Assembly (NCBI GenBank): GCA_009694245.1
Contig: SHVO01000009.1
Coordinates: 1 to 40,363 of the forward strand
Direction of reading: 5' to 3'
Length of the DNA: 40,363 nucleotides
Origin: Rhodospirillaceae bacterium
GTDB lineage: Bacteria > Pseudomonadota > Alphaproteobacteria > Rhodospirillales > Rhodospirillaceae
Positions 1 to 8,105 of this stretch are shown here, piece by piece; positions within the stretch are counted from its first letter, which is position 1; the number at the start of each line of letters is the position of its first letter. Made by a program: the position numbers and the translations under genes. The notes below the pieces were generated by a model. The model made no database searches and had not been told where the DNA came from. It worked only from the letters and a program-made list of their open reading frames with translations.

Positions 1-483
1 ATGTCGGTTGGCAACGATCAATACACCAAACATCTCCACGCATTGATTGACGCCGACACCTGGTTAAAAACGTTTCTTTTGTTCGAGATCACGGAATCGG
101 CTCGCGTCGCCGATCTGGTTCAGGCCAACAATTTCGTCCAAGGCCTGGGCAAGAAGGGCTTCCACGTATGTTTGGGTGATTTCGGCGCTGGAGCCGCGAG
201 CTTCCAGTATCTGAGCGTGCTGGAAGTGGACGTCGTCAAGCTCGACGGCAGCGCCGTTAAGAACGCGCAAAGCGCGCCGAAGGGCCGGGCGTTCCTGCGC
301 GCACTTACAACTTTGTGCAAGACCATGGACGTGGAAACGATTGCCGAGATGGTCGACATCAGGGAAGGTTTGGAATTCGTGCGCGATTGCGGCGTCGAAT
401 ACGTCCAAGGCTTCCTGTTCGAAAAACCCGACGCCGATCCTTGGAGTTTCATCAAGAAGATCGATCGCAAATTATTCGCGTAG
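1..483 (+). CDS. EAL-domain protein, C-terminal part (5' end outside window)
   Basis: The 160 residues match the second half of an EAL (cyclic-di-GMP phosphodiesterase) domain: FEITESA near residue 28, GDFGAGAASFQYL near 58, VVKLDG near 78, ETIAEMVD near 112 and YVQGFLFEKP near 134. The first half, with the EAL signature and the Asn-containing loop, is missing. The ATG at base 1 is therefore probably an internal methionine and the gene cut by the window edge. The usual DDFG metal motif reads GDFG, so the first metal-binding Asp is absent. This is common in EAL domains that bind or sense c-di-GMP without hydrolysing it, so enzymatic activity is doubtful. The TAG stop lies at the edge of a dispersed repeat. 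Confidence 0.85.
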   Translation: MSVGNDQYTKHLHALIDADTWLKTFLLFEITESARVADLVQANNFVQGLGKKGFHVCLGDFGAGAASFQYLSVLEVDVVKLDGSAVKNAQSAPKGRAFLRALTTLCKTMDVETIAEMVDIREGLEFVRDCGVEYVQGFLFEKPDADPWSFIKKIDRKLFA

Positions 484-533
484 AGCATTTTCCGGAAAAG
501 TGGTCTCCGATTTTCCGTAAGAAAATGCGACCA
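482..533 (+). repeat. Dispersed intergenic repeat, short copy
   Basis: The segment starts AGAGCATTTTCCGGAAAAGT and ends AAAATGCGACCA. The same skeleton (GCAT..CCG.AAAAGTGG.ACCG.TTTTCG ... ATGCGACCA) recurs at 38024-38117, where a longer insert separates the two ends. It fills the gap between the EAL gene and the converging sufE gene. Its first bases supply part of the EAL stop codon. Repeats of this look are frequent in alphaproteobacterial intergenic DNA. Confidence 0.6.
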
Positions 534-535
534 AA

Positions 536-979
536 TCAAGCCTTCGCGTAGCCTTTGATTTTCTCGACCATCGAAACCAATCCGTTGCGGCGGCTCGGGC
601 TGATGTGCTGATCGAGGCCGAGGGCGCGGAAAGCAGCGTCGGTATCGACGGCGGCGATGGCTTCGGGCGATTGGCCGGAAAACAGAATACCCAGCACGGC
701 GATCAGGCCTTTGACGATATGAGCGTCGCTGTCGGCGGCAAATGCAAACTTTCCGGGCTCGCCGACGGGATGCCCCGGCACCATCCACACTTGGCTCATG
801 CAGCCGCGCACCTTGTTGGCCGCGCTCTTCAATGTGTCGGGCAGTTGGGGCAGTTTGCGACCCAGATCGATGAGGTAGCGGTAACGGTCGTCCCAATCGT
901 CAAACAGAGCGAAATTCTCCGCCAGCTCGGCGAAGGTCATTTCGGGCACGATCATGGTGAGGGGCGGGATGGAATTCAT
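536..979 (-). CDS. sufE: SufE family Fe-S cluster assembly sulfur acceptor
   Basis: This 147-residue protein has SufE-family length. In E. coli, SufE takes persulfide sulfur from the cysteine desulfurase SufS and passes it to the SufBCD scaffold. The active Cys is visible at residue 60 in VRGCMSQVW, with the typical preceding helix (WDDRYRYLIDLGRKLPQLP) and the following strand ending in KFAFAADSDAHIVKGL. The C-terminal part (FRALGLDQHISPSRRNGLVSMV) is also characteristic. No other suf genes are nearby, which is common for a stand-alone sufE in alphaproteobacteria. It is divergent from arfB across about 85 bases that must hold both promoters. An alternative start is Met9. Confidence 0.93.
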   Translation of the reverse strand: MNSIPPLTMIVPEMTFAELAENFALFDDWDDRYRYLIDLGRKLPQLPDTLKSAANKVRGCMSQVWMVPGHPVGEPGKFAFAADSDAHIVKGLIAVLGILFSGQSPEAIAAVDTDAAFRALGLDQHISPSRRNGLVSMVEKIKGYAKA

Positions 980-1063
980 CTCAAGCCGTTATCATATGAA
1001 GGAAAGCTTTGCTAAACTAGGCAGACCGCTCCCTTCCGCAAGTTGTTTTACACGATTCGGTCA

Positions 1064-1498
1064 ATGCCGCCGTTCATTCCCATCATACCCACATTGAATC
1101 TCGACGAAGCCGAGATCGAACTCAGCTTCATCCGCTCCAGCGGCCCTGGCGGGCAGAATGTCAACAAAGTCGCAACCGCCGTGCAGTTGCGATTCGACGC
1201 GCGGCGCTCGCCGTCGTTGCCCGATGCCGTCGCGTCGCGGTTGATCAAACTCGCGGGCAAGCGCGCGACGACCCTGGGCGAGATCGTCATCACCGCCAAT
1301 CGGTTCCGTACCCAAGAGATGAATCGGAAGGATGCCGTCGTGAGGCTGGTGGAACTGATCCGTCAAGCTGCCGTACCTCCCAAGAAGCGGGTGAAGACAA
1401 AGCCCAGCCGTTCGGCGCGAAAGCACCGCACAGACAGCAAGGTCAAACGCAGCGCCATCAAAGGCCGGCGGAGGGTGGGCCCGAAGGACTGGGATTGA
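1064..1498 (+). CDS. arfB: ArfB-type peptidyl-tRNA hydrolase (ribosome rescue)
   Basis: This small class I release-factor-like protein of about 144 residues has the catalytic GGQ loop (SSGPGGQNVNK). It lacks the codon-recognition domain of RF1/RF2. The C-terminus is strongly basic (PPKKRVKTKPSRSARKHRTDSKVKR...). In ArfB (YaeJ) such a tail enters the empty mRNA channel of a stalled ribosome, so that GGQ can hydrolyse the peptidyl-tRNA. I chose the ATG at 1064 because the upstream in-frame TTG at 1043 has no visible ribosome-binding site and adds residues not typical of the family. No clear Shine-Dalgarno sequence precedes the ATG. The gene converges on the ABC transporter gene with only 6 bases between them. 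Confidence 0.92.
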   Translation: MPPFIPIIPTLNLDEAEIELSFIRSSGPGGQNVNKVATAVQLRFDARRSPSLPDAVASRLIKLAGKRATTLGEIVITANRFRTQEMNRKDAVVRLVELIRQAAVPPKKRVKTKPSRSARKHRTDSKVKRSAIKGRRRVGPKDWD

Positions 1499-1504
1499 CG
1501 CCTG

Positions 1505-3334
1505 CTACTGGGCCGCTGCTTCGGCGCCCGCTACGGCATCGGCCGAGAACTGTAGCGCCGCGACGCGGGCATAAAGCGGATTGCCGACCAGCAACTGGTC
1601 GTGACGCCCGGTCGCCACCAGGTGACCGTCATCAATCACCGCGATGCGATCGGCGTTCACCACGGTCGCCAATCGGTGGGCGATCACCATGGTCGTGCGG
1701 CCCACCATCAAGCGTTCCAAGGCCGTCTGCACGAGGCGCTCGTTCTCGGCATCCAAGGCGCTGGTGGCCTCGTCCAATAGCAGAAGCGCAGGGTCGCGCA
1801 GAATGGCGCGGGCGATGACTATGCGTTGTTTCTGGCCCCCCGACAGGCGCACGCCGCGTTCGCCTAGGAAACTCTTCATGCCCTCGGGCAATTTTGCAAT
1901 GAACTCCATCGCCGCGGCGGCCTCGGCGGCTGCGTGCACCTCAGCGTCGGTTGCCGTCGGCCGGCCGTAGCGGATATTCTCCATGGCGTCGGCGGCGAAG
2001 ATCACCGGATCTTGGGACACCAAGCCGATGCGGGCGCGGGCGTCGCGCGGGTCAACGTCACGCAAGTCCATGCCGTCGATGCGGACCGCGCCCGACTGCG
2101 GATCATAAAACCGCAGGAGCAGTTGGAATACCGTTGTCTTTCCCGCACCTGATGGCCCAACCAGCGCCACGTGTTCGCCCGGCTCCACCGCCAGCGTCAG
2201 GCCTTTCAAGGCCGCGGTCGCGGGCCGCGACGGGTAGTGGAAGGTGACATTGTCGAAGTTCACAGCTCCGCGAGCAGGCACCGGCATGGATCGGGGAACC
2301 GCGGGCGCCATGATGTCGGGCTTCATCTCCAAAAGTTCGATCAGACGTTCGGTGGCGCCCGCGGCGCGTTGCAAATCGCCTAAAACCTCGGTCATGGCGC
2401 CCACCGAGGCCGCGACCGTGATGGCATAGAAGATAAATGCCGACAGGTCGCCCGGTGTGATCTCGCCGGTGATCACATCGCGCCCCCCCGCCCAGACCAC
2501 GGCCGAGATGGCGCCGAACACCAGCATGATCACGACCGCGCCCAGCATGGCGCGGGCGAAAATCCGTCGCATGGCCGTGGCGAAAGCGCCTTCGACGTTG
2601 CGGCTGAAAAGGTCGCGATCCAGATCCTCATGGACAAAGGCTTGCACCGTGCGGATGGCGTTCAAGTTTTCCTCGGCGTAGGAACCGACGTCGGCGACGC
2701 GGTCCTGGCTCTCGCGCGACAATTTCCGCACCTTGCGTCCGTACAGGATGATCGGCACAATCACCGTCGGCACTACCAGCCCGACAAGTACCGTCAGCTT
2801 GACGTTGGTGACGATCAACATGATGACGCCGCCGACCAGGGCGACGCCATTGCGCAGTGCGATCGACAGAGATGAACCGACCACCTGTTGCAGCAGGGAT
2901 GTATCGGTCGTCAGTCGTGAAAGAATCTCACCGGTTTTTGTCGTCTCATAAAACCCCGGGCTAAGCTTCAGGATGTGATTGAAGACCGCCTTGCGGATGT
3001 CCGCCACCACCCGCTCCCCGATCCACGAAATATAGTAGAACCGCACGAACGAGCCGCAGGCGATAATCAAGACGATGCCGATCAAGAGCGCGAGGCCCTG
3101 GTCGAGCATCGCCGCGCTGCCGGCGCTCAATCCCCGGTCGATGACGAATTTCAGCCCGACGCCGATACTCAAGGTAGCCATGGAGGTCACGGCGAGGGCG
3201 ATCGCGAAATAGGTCAGCTGGCGCAGATAGGGCCGTATGAAGGCGTAAGTCCGCCGCAAGGTGGCGTAATTCTTACTCCTTGGTCGGTCGGGCATATTCC
3301 AGCGCGTCGGGCCGCGTTGGGATTGATCGCTCAC
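1505..3334 (-). CDS. ABC exporter, fused permease and ATPase (MsbA/BmrA-like half transporter)
   Basis: This 609-residue half-size type IV ABC exporter works as a homodimer in the inner membrane in this family. The N-terminal half has about six hydrophobic segments, the first near residue 40. The C-terminal ATPase shows Walker A (GPSGAGKTT), Q-loop (SQDPVIFA), signature LSGGQKQR, Walker B with D-loop (LLLLDEATSALD) and H-loop (IAHRLATV). Family members move lipids, drugs or peptides, and the substrate cannot be read from sequence. The reading frame opens at GTG 3334; an ATG at 3295 (MPDRPRSKNYATLRR) is an alternative start. The gene is divergent from dinB. Confidence 0.92.
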   Translation of the reverse strand: MSDQSQRGPTRWNMPDRPRSKNYATLRRTYAFIRPYLRQLTYFAIALAVTSMATLSIGVGLKFVIDRGLSAGSAAMLDQGLALLIGIVLIIACGSFVRFYYISWIGERVVADIRKAVFNHILKLSPGFYETTKTGEILSRLTTDTSLLQQVVGSSLSIALRNGVALVGGVIMLIVTNVKLTVLVGLVVPTVIVPIILYGRKVRKLSRESQDRVADVGSYAEENLNAIRTVQAFVHEDLDRDLFSRNVEGAFATAMRRIFARAMLGAVVIMLVFGAISAVVWAGGRDVITGEITPGDLSAFIFYAITVAASVGAMTEVLGDLQRAAGATERLIELLEMKPDIMAPAVPRSMPVPARGAVNFDNVTFHYPSRPATAALKGLTLAVEPGEHVALVGPSGAGKTTVFQLLLRFYDPQSGAVRIDGMDLRDVDPRDARARIGLVSQDPVIFAADAMENIRYGRPTATDAEVHAAAEAAAAMEFIAKLPEGMKSFLGERGVRLSGGQKQRIVIARAILRDPALLLLDEATSALDAENERLVQTALERLMVGRTTMVIAHRLATVVNADRIAVIDDGHLVATGRHDQLLVGNPLYARVAALQFSADAVAGAEAAAQ

Positions 3335-3503
3335 GTCATTTTCCCCTGCTCTGTGAAGGCCTTGAATTGAACCTTTCCGGAGCCGAAGTCAACGCAAGCC
3401 AGGCGATTGATGCGGCTGGCCTTGTCGAGGGGTGATGGGCTTGCGTCGGTATTGCGCATAAACTTGCCCCATGGTCGCCCCGGCACCCTCGATAGAATCT
3501 GTA

Positions 3504-4775
3504 ATGGCCCTCTGCCGCGATTGTCTCGGCGAGTACGCTACACCTTCGCCGACGTGTTTCCGTTGTGGCTCCGACCGCATGGCACGGCACCCGGAGTTGG
3601 GCCGGCTCACCATGGCGCATATCGATTGCGACGCTTTCTATGCCGCCGTTGAGAAGCGCGATAACCCGACCCTCGCCGATAAGCCGGTGCTGGTGGGCGG
3701 CGGCAGGCGTGGCGTGGTGTCCACGGCCTGTTACGTTGCGCGAAAGTACGGCCCACGTTCGGCCATGCCCATGTTCAAGGCGTTAAAGTTGTGCCCCCAA
3801 GCCGTCGTCATCAAGCCAAATATGGCCAAGTACAAAGCCGTGAGCCGCGAGGTGCGCAAGATATTCGACAGCACGACGCCGTTGGTTGAGCCGCTGTCGC
3901 TCGACGAAGCATTTCTCGATCTCGCCGGCACTACGGCGCTATTCGGCCGGTCGGCGGCGGCGACCTTGGCGCACATCGCCCGCGAGATCGAACGCGAAGT
4001 TCGTATCACGGTTTCCATCGGTCTCAGCTACAACAAATTCCTCGCAAAAATGGCGTCGGATTTCGACAAGCCGCGCGGCTTTACGATTATCGGCCACGAC
4101 GATGCTGTGCAAATTCTTCATGATCTTCCGATTACCCGGCTTCCCGGTGTCGGCCCGTCGCTAGCCGATCGTCTCAAGGTCGACGGGCTGTTTACCATCG
4201 GCGATCTCCAGCGCCAGTCGGAAGATCAACTCGGTCAGCGTTACGGCGACACAGGACAGCATCTATCGCGCCTGGCGCGCGGCGTCGATCACCGCGTCGT
4301 AAACGTCGACCGTGAAGCCAAAAGCATTTCCGCCGAGACGACGTTTGATCAAGATATTTCCAATAGCGTGGAGCTACGACGCCGGCTGTGGCACTTGTGC
4401 GAACGTGTTGCTGAACGCCTCAAGTCGCAAGGAATTGCCGGACGAACGGTGACGGTGAAGCTCAAGACAGCGCGGTTCAAACTCAAGACCCGCAACCGTC
4501 GATTGCCGCAACCTACACAGCTGGCTGAAGTCATCTTCCGCGCGACCGAACCACTACTTTTGGAGGAGACCGGGCGCGGTGCCTTCCGGCTGATCGGCGT
4601 GGGCATTGATACGTTCACCAACGCGGCGCTCGCTGACCCGCCGGCTACGCCGGATCTTTTTGCCGCCGCGCCCCAGGATGGCCCGCCCCGGCATGCGCAG
4701 GTGGAGCACGCCATCGATGCCGTGCGCGCCAAATTCGGCCGGGCCGCCATCCGTAAGGGCCGCGCCGATCCCTAA
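3504..4775 (+). CDS. dinB: DNA polymerase IV (Y-family) with zinc-ribbon-like N-terminus
   Basis: This is a translesion DNA polymerase of the Y family. Catalytic carboxylates are visible in HIDCDAFYAAVE and PLSLDEAFLD. The thumb helix-hairpin-helix (RLPGVGPSLADRL) and little-finger domain follow. Before the palm there are about 35 extra residues with two CxxC pairs (LCRDC ... CFRCG), a probable zinc ribbon also seen in other alphaproteobacterial DinB proteins. I start at ATG 3504 because it directly precedes LCRDC; an in-frame ATG at 3471 would add 11 residues. The C-terminus lacks an obvious beta-clamp pentapeptide at its very end, but PDLFA near residue 390 resembles one. A weak LexA-like box lies upstream at 3369-3383. 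Confidence 0.94.
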   Translation: MALCRDCLGEYATPSPTCFRCGSDRMARHPELGRLTMAHIDCDAFYAAVEKRDNPTLADKPVLVGGGRRGVVSTACYVARKYGPRSAMPMFKALKLCPQAVVIKPNMAKYKAVSREVRKIFDSTTPLVEPLSLDEAFLDLAGTTALFGRSAAATLAHIAREIEREVRITVSIGLSYNKFLAKMASDFDKPRGFTIIGHDDAVQILHDLPITRLPGVGPSLADRLKVDGLFTIGDLQRQSEDQLGQRYGDTGQHLSRLARGVDHRVVNVDREAKSISAETTFDQDISNSVELRRRLWHLCERVAERLKSQGIAGRTVTVKLKTARFKLKTRNRRLPQPTQLAEVIFRATEPLLLEETGRGAFRLIGVGIDTFTNAALADPPATPDLFAAAPQDGPPRHAQVEHAIDAVRAKFGRAAIRKGRADP

Positions 4776-4856
4776 CGGCCGCGCTGGTCGCCCGCCGTCG
4801 GTTGCTTTTTCCCTGCGGTCCAGGCAAACCCCATACTTGAAGCGATTGATACGGGG

Positions 4857-5324
4857 ATGGCGGCTATGGAGATGAAGGGCGAACATACGATTCCGGTAGC
4901 GCGCACCGCCGTCTGGGCGGCGCTCAACGACGTTGCGATTTTGAAAGCCGCCATTCCCGGTTGCGACAGCATCAACCGGCTCTCGGAGACGGAGATTGAG
5001 GCCACGGTCACCGCCAAGGTTGGCCCCGTCAAAGCCTCCTTCAAGGGCCTCGTCACACTCTCCGACCTCGACCCTCCCAACGGCTATACCATTCGCGGTG
5101 AAGGCAAGGGCGGCGTGGCGGGCTTCGCCAAGGGTGGCGCCAAGGTACGCCTTACCGACGTTGCCGAGGGCACGCGGCTTAGTTACGACGTCGATGCTTC
5201 GGTCGGCGGCAAGCTGGCTCAAATCGGCGGGCGGCTGATCGATTCGACTGCGAAGAAATTGGCCGATGAATTCTTCGCCAGGTTGGGTAAGCTGGCGGCC
5301 GGTTCCGATGGGCCCAACACATGA
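4857..5324 (+). CDS. coxG: CoxG-like SRPBCC protein (CO dehydrogenase subunit G family)
   Basis: The 155 residues show the CoxG pattern: [22 protein letters not shown], then [19 protein letters not shown] and [13 protein letters not shown]. CoxG is a START/SRPBCC-fold protein. It is implicated in anchoring molybdenum CO dehydrogenase to the membrane, and related proteins accompany other molybdenum hydroxylases. The stop overlaps the coxS start by ATGA, implying translational coupling. In-frame ATGs at 4857, 4866 and 4872 make the exact start uncertain. No large subunit is in the cluster, so its partner may be another molybdenum hydroxylase. Confidence 0.88.
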   Translation: MAAMEMKGEHTIPVARTAVWAALNDVAILKAAIPGCDSINRLSETEIEATVTAKVGPVKASFKGLVTLSDLDPPNGYTIRGEGKGGVAGFAKGGAKVRLTDVAEGTRLSYDVDASVGGKLAQIGGRLIDSTAKKLADEFFARLGKLAAGSDGPNT

Positions 5325-5830
5325 CCGATATCACGATCACCGTGAACGGCCGTCAGATTACGGCGACGGTCGAGCCGCGGCTGCTGCTGGTGGAATTTCT
5401 GCGGGGGACACTTTTACTCACCGGCACCCACGTCGGCTGCGACACCAGCCAGTGTGGGGCTTGCACCGTCCTTCTCGACGGCCGCTCGGTCAAAGCCTGC
5501 ACCATGCTCGCTGTTCAGGCCGACGGCCAGCGCGTGACCACCATTGAAGGCGTCGCTGCCGCCGACGGAACCCTGCATCCCATGCAACATGCCTTCCGCG
5601 AACATCACGGCCTTCAATGTGGCTTCTGTACGCCGGGCATGGTCATGAGTGCGCTGGCCTTAGTCGATCGACACCGCGGCGAGCCCCTAACCGAGACCGT
5701 CATTCGCAACGAGCTTGAAGGCAACTTGTGCCGGTGCACGGGTTATCAGGGTATCGTCAAGTCCATCGCCGCCGGTGCCAAGGCCATGGGCGCCAAGGCC
5801 ACGGGCGCCAGCGTCGGCGGGGCACCTTAA
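5321..5830 (+). CDS. coxS: Molybdenum hydroxylase small subunit, two [2Fe-2S] clusters (CoxS-like)
   Basis: This 169-residue iron-sulfur subunit belongs to the xanthine oxidase/CO dehydrogenase family. The plant-type cluster ligands are [12 protein letters not shown] followed by the Cys in VKACTM. The second, helical cluster uses QCGFCTPGM and [12 protein letters not shown]. The fold passes electrons from the molybdenum site to FAD. The C-terminus ends in an Ala/Gly-rich extension ([18 protein letters not shown]), an imperfect short repeat. The gene is coupled to coxG by a 4-base overlap and followed 3 bases later by coxM, so the three genes form one operon. Confidence 0.94.
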   Translation: MTDITITVNGRQITATVEPRLLLVEFLRGTLLLTGTHVGCDTSQCGACTVLLDGRSVKACTMLAVQADGQRVTTIEGVAAADGTLHPMQHAFREHHGLQCGFCTPGMVMSALALVDRHRGEPLTETVIRNELEGNLCRCTGYQGIVKSIAAGAKAMGAKATGASVGGAP

Positions 5831-5833
5831 GAC

Positions 5834-6628
5834 ATGTACGCTTTTGCATATCAGCGCCCTAACACTCTCAAAGAGGCCCAGGCGGCCTTCTACGCCGGTG
5901 AGGACGCATCGTATCTGGCGGGCGGCCAGACCCTGATCCCGACCTTGAAGCAGCGGCTGCGCCAGCCGTCGGTCGTTGTCGACCTCGGCGCAATCGCCGC
6001 GCTGAAGGGCATTACCGCCAGCAATGGCGCTGTCTCCATCGGCGCGGCCGTGTGCCATGCCGACGTGGCGGCGGCGCCGGAAATTCGCAAATTGATTCCC
6101 GCGCTGGCGCAGCTCGCCTCCCAGATCGGCGATCCCCAGGTCCGCAACCGCGGCACGCTTGGCGGCTCCATCGCCAATAACGATCCGGCCTCGGACTATC
6201 CCGCCGCCCTCGTCGGTCTCGGCGCGACCGTACGCACCACCGCGCGTGACCTCGCCGCCGATGAATTTTTTACCGGAATGTTTGAAACCGCGCTCGCTGC
6301 CGGCGAGCTCGTGGTGAGCGTGTCGTTTCCAGCGCTGCGCCGAGCCGCCTACTTGAAGTTCCGCAACCCGGCCTCGCGCTACGCCATCGTCGGTGTCATG
6401 GTGGCGGAAAACGCGCGCGGCATCCGTGTCGCGGTCACCGGTGCGGGCCCGGTTGTGTTTCGTATCCCCGAAATGGAGGCTGCGCTGGCCAAAGAGTTTT
6501 CGATCGGAGCTATTCAGAATATTTGCATCGCGCCCGACGCTCTGAACGCCGACATTCACGCGACTGCGGCGTACCGCGCGCACCTCATCGGCGTCATGGC
6601 GGAGCGGGCCGTGGCGATGATCGCCTAA
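5834..6628 (+). CDS. coxM: Molybdenum hydroxylase FAD subunit (CoxM-like)
   Basis: This 264-residue FAD-binding medium subunit has the two family motifs: AGGQTLIP near residue 32 and RNRGTLGGSIANNDPASD near residue 98. The C-terminal CO-dehydrogenase flavoprotein domain follows (FRNPASRYAIVGV). The length is a little short of the usual 270-290 residues, but both domains are present. The start follows the coxS stop by 3 bases. The coxL-type molybdopterin subunit expected beside coxM is absent; the next gene downstream encodes a thioredoxin-fold isomerase. Either the large subunit is encoded elsewhere or it has been lost. Confidence 0.93.
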   Translation: MYAFAYQRPNTLKEAQAAFYAGEDASYLAGGQTLIPTLKQRLRQPSVVVDLGAIAALKGITASNGAVSIGAAVCHADVAAAPEIRKLIPALAQLASQIGDPQVRNRGTLGGSIANNDPASDYPAALVGLGATVRTTARDLAADEFFTGMFETALAAGELVVSVSFPALRRAAYLKFRNPASRYAIVGVMVAENARGIRVAVTGAGPVVFRIPEMEAALAKEFSIGAIQNICIAPDALNADIHATAAYRAHLIGVMAERAVAMIA

Positions 6629-6646
6629 CGCGCAAGGGATGGCTTC

Positions 6647-7249
6647 ATGGCCGCGCCGATCCTGTTCTTTTTCGATTTTACGTCGACCTTCTCCTACATC
6701 GCCGTTCAGAAGATCGACGATTTGGCCGCGCGTTATGGCCGGGCGGTCGATTGGAGCGCCGTCTCCCTCGGCCACTTGTTTCAGGCCCAGGGCGTTACGC
6801 CGCCGCCGAATATCCCGGCAAAGCACAAGTATCTGGCGATTGATTTCGCGCGCAGCTGCGAATTCGCCGGACTGCCGCACGGCCTGCCCGATCCATTACC
6901 GCCCGATGTCAAGCTCGCGCGCTACGCCTTTTGGCGCTTCAAGGCCCAAGACGAGGCGCTCGCTCATGCCTTCGCGCGCGCCGCCATGTCAGCCTTGTTC
7001 GGGCGGGGTCAACGTGTCGCCACGGCCGGCGAAATCTTCGCCGCCTGTGCAGCCGTACCGGGCGTGAGCGAGCCGGACATCGAAGCGGCCGCGACCGACA
7101 TGGCCGCGAAACGCGCGGTCATAGCCGCGGTTGAAACCGCCAAGGCCGTGGGCATGAACGGCGCGCCTTATATGGTTCTCGACGGCGAACCCTTCTGGGG
7201 CGCGGACCGTCTCGATCAATTGGAGCGCCGCTTGGGGGAGAAGCACTAA
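6647..7249 (+). CDS. 2-hydroxychromene-2-carboxylate isomerase family (DsbA-like, kappa GST fold)
   Basis: The 200-residue protein opens with FFFDFTSTFSYIAVQKI, the thioredoxin-fold start of the HCCA isomerase family. It has Ser/Thr in place of a CxxC redox motif. The C-terminal GMNGAPYMVLDGEPFWGADRL block is also diagnostic. NahD-type members isomerise 2-hydroxychromene-2-carboxylate with glutathione during naphthalene degradation, but many homologues act on unknown substrates. It lies 18 bases after coxM on the same strand and is probably co-transcribed. A second ATG at 6639 is out of frame. No other aromatic-ring degradation genes flank it, so the substrate is unclear. Confidence 0.88.
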   Translation: MAAPILFFFDFTSTFSYIAVQKIDDLAARYGRAVDWSAVSLGHLFQAQGVTPPPNIPAKHKYLAIDFARSCEFAGLPHGLPDPLPPDVKLARYAFWRFKAQDEALAHAFARAAMSALFGRGQRVATAGEIFAACAAVPGVSEPDIEAAATDMAAKRAVIAAVETAKAVGMNGAPYMVLDGEPFWGADRLDQLERRLGEKH

Positions 7250-7319
7250 GGCGGGCTTGTTGTTCCCGCCACCGGGTGTGATATGACCGGCGCCCTTGCC
7301 ACATTTACAAGGTTCGTTC

Positions 7320-8105
7320 ATGAAAATTGCCCTTGTCGGTAACGGCGCCATCGCCAAGTTGGTTTCCGAATTTTGCGCGACAAGCGCCGGCCGGCTGACC
7401 GTCGTTGCGGCGCTGGGTTTGCCGTCGGATGTGCGCTCCGTCGGCAAGCATCCGATCGTCCAATCCCTCGCGGAGCTATTGGCCTTCAATCCAGACCTGG
7501 TTGTCGAATGTGCCGGACATAGCGCCGTCGTGGCCTATGCCACGCCAGTCCTGGAAGCCGGACTTGATCTGGTTATTGTCTCCACCGGAAGCCTCGCCGA
7601 CGCTGCGCTTTGGCAAACCGTGCGTACGGCTGCGTCAAGGTCGAAGGGGCGGGTGAAACTTCCCGCCGGAGCCCTTCCGGGAATCGACGCGTTGTCGGCG
7701 GCGCGACTCGCTGGTCTCACGACCGTCACGCTTCGCTCGTCCAAACCGCCCAAAGCTTGGAAAGGCACGCCCGCCGAGAAAACCCATGATTTGGACGCGA
7801 TCACCGAGCCTACGGTGATTTTCTCCGGTAACGCCCGCGCGGCCGCTCTGACTTTTCCGAAGAACGCCAATGTCGCAGCGACCGCGGCGCTGGCCGGCCT
7901 CGGCTTCGAAGCGACCACGATCATGTTGGTGGCGGACCCCGGTATAACCCAAAACGTTCATCATCTGGAAGCGGCCGGCGCCTTCGGCTCGATGACCTTG
8001 CGCATCAGCGCCAATCCGTCGCCGGACAATCCCAAGACCTCGCACATGGCGGCCCTGTCGATCATGCGGCTCCTCGAGAACGAGGCTTCGGCAATAGTCA
8101 TCTAA
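7320..8105 (+). CDS. nadX: L-aspartate dehydrogenase family protein
   Basis: The 261-residue protein starts MKIALVGNGAIAKLV, a Rossmann GxGxxx nucleotide-binding loop. It continues with VVECAGHSAVVAYA, VSTGSLAD, LPAGALPGIDAL and KTSHMAALSIMRLL, the recognisable blocks of aspartate dehydrogenase. The family converts L-aspartate to iminoaspartate with NAD(P), either for NAD synthesis or for aspartate/ammonia metabolism. I chose ATG 7320 because the Rossmann strand begins there; the upstream frame adds only eight unrelated residues. Its TAA stop overlaps the stop of the converging mtgA by 4 bases. No nadA or nadC is nearby, so a catabolic or decarboxylation-linked role is equally possible. Confidence 0.88.
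   Translation: MKIALVGNGAIAKLVSEFCATSAGRLTVVAALGLPSDVRSVGKHPIVQSLAELLAFNPDLVVECAGHSAVVAYATPVLEAGLDLVIVSTGSLADAALWQTVRTAASRSKGRVKLPAGALPGIDALSAARLAGLTTVTLRSSKPPKAWKGTPAEKTHDLDAITEPTVIFSGNARAAALTFPKNANVAATAALAGLGFEATTIMLVADPGITQNVHHLEAAGAFGSMTLRISANPSPDNPKTSHMAALSIMRLLENEASAIVI

Noticed and set aside
5687-6880. Minus-strand open frame of about 400 codons opposite coxM
   Set aside because: The sequence is Arg/Gly/His-rich shadow of coxS and coxM with no recognisable protein features.
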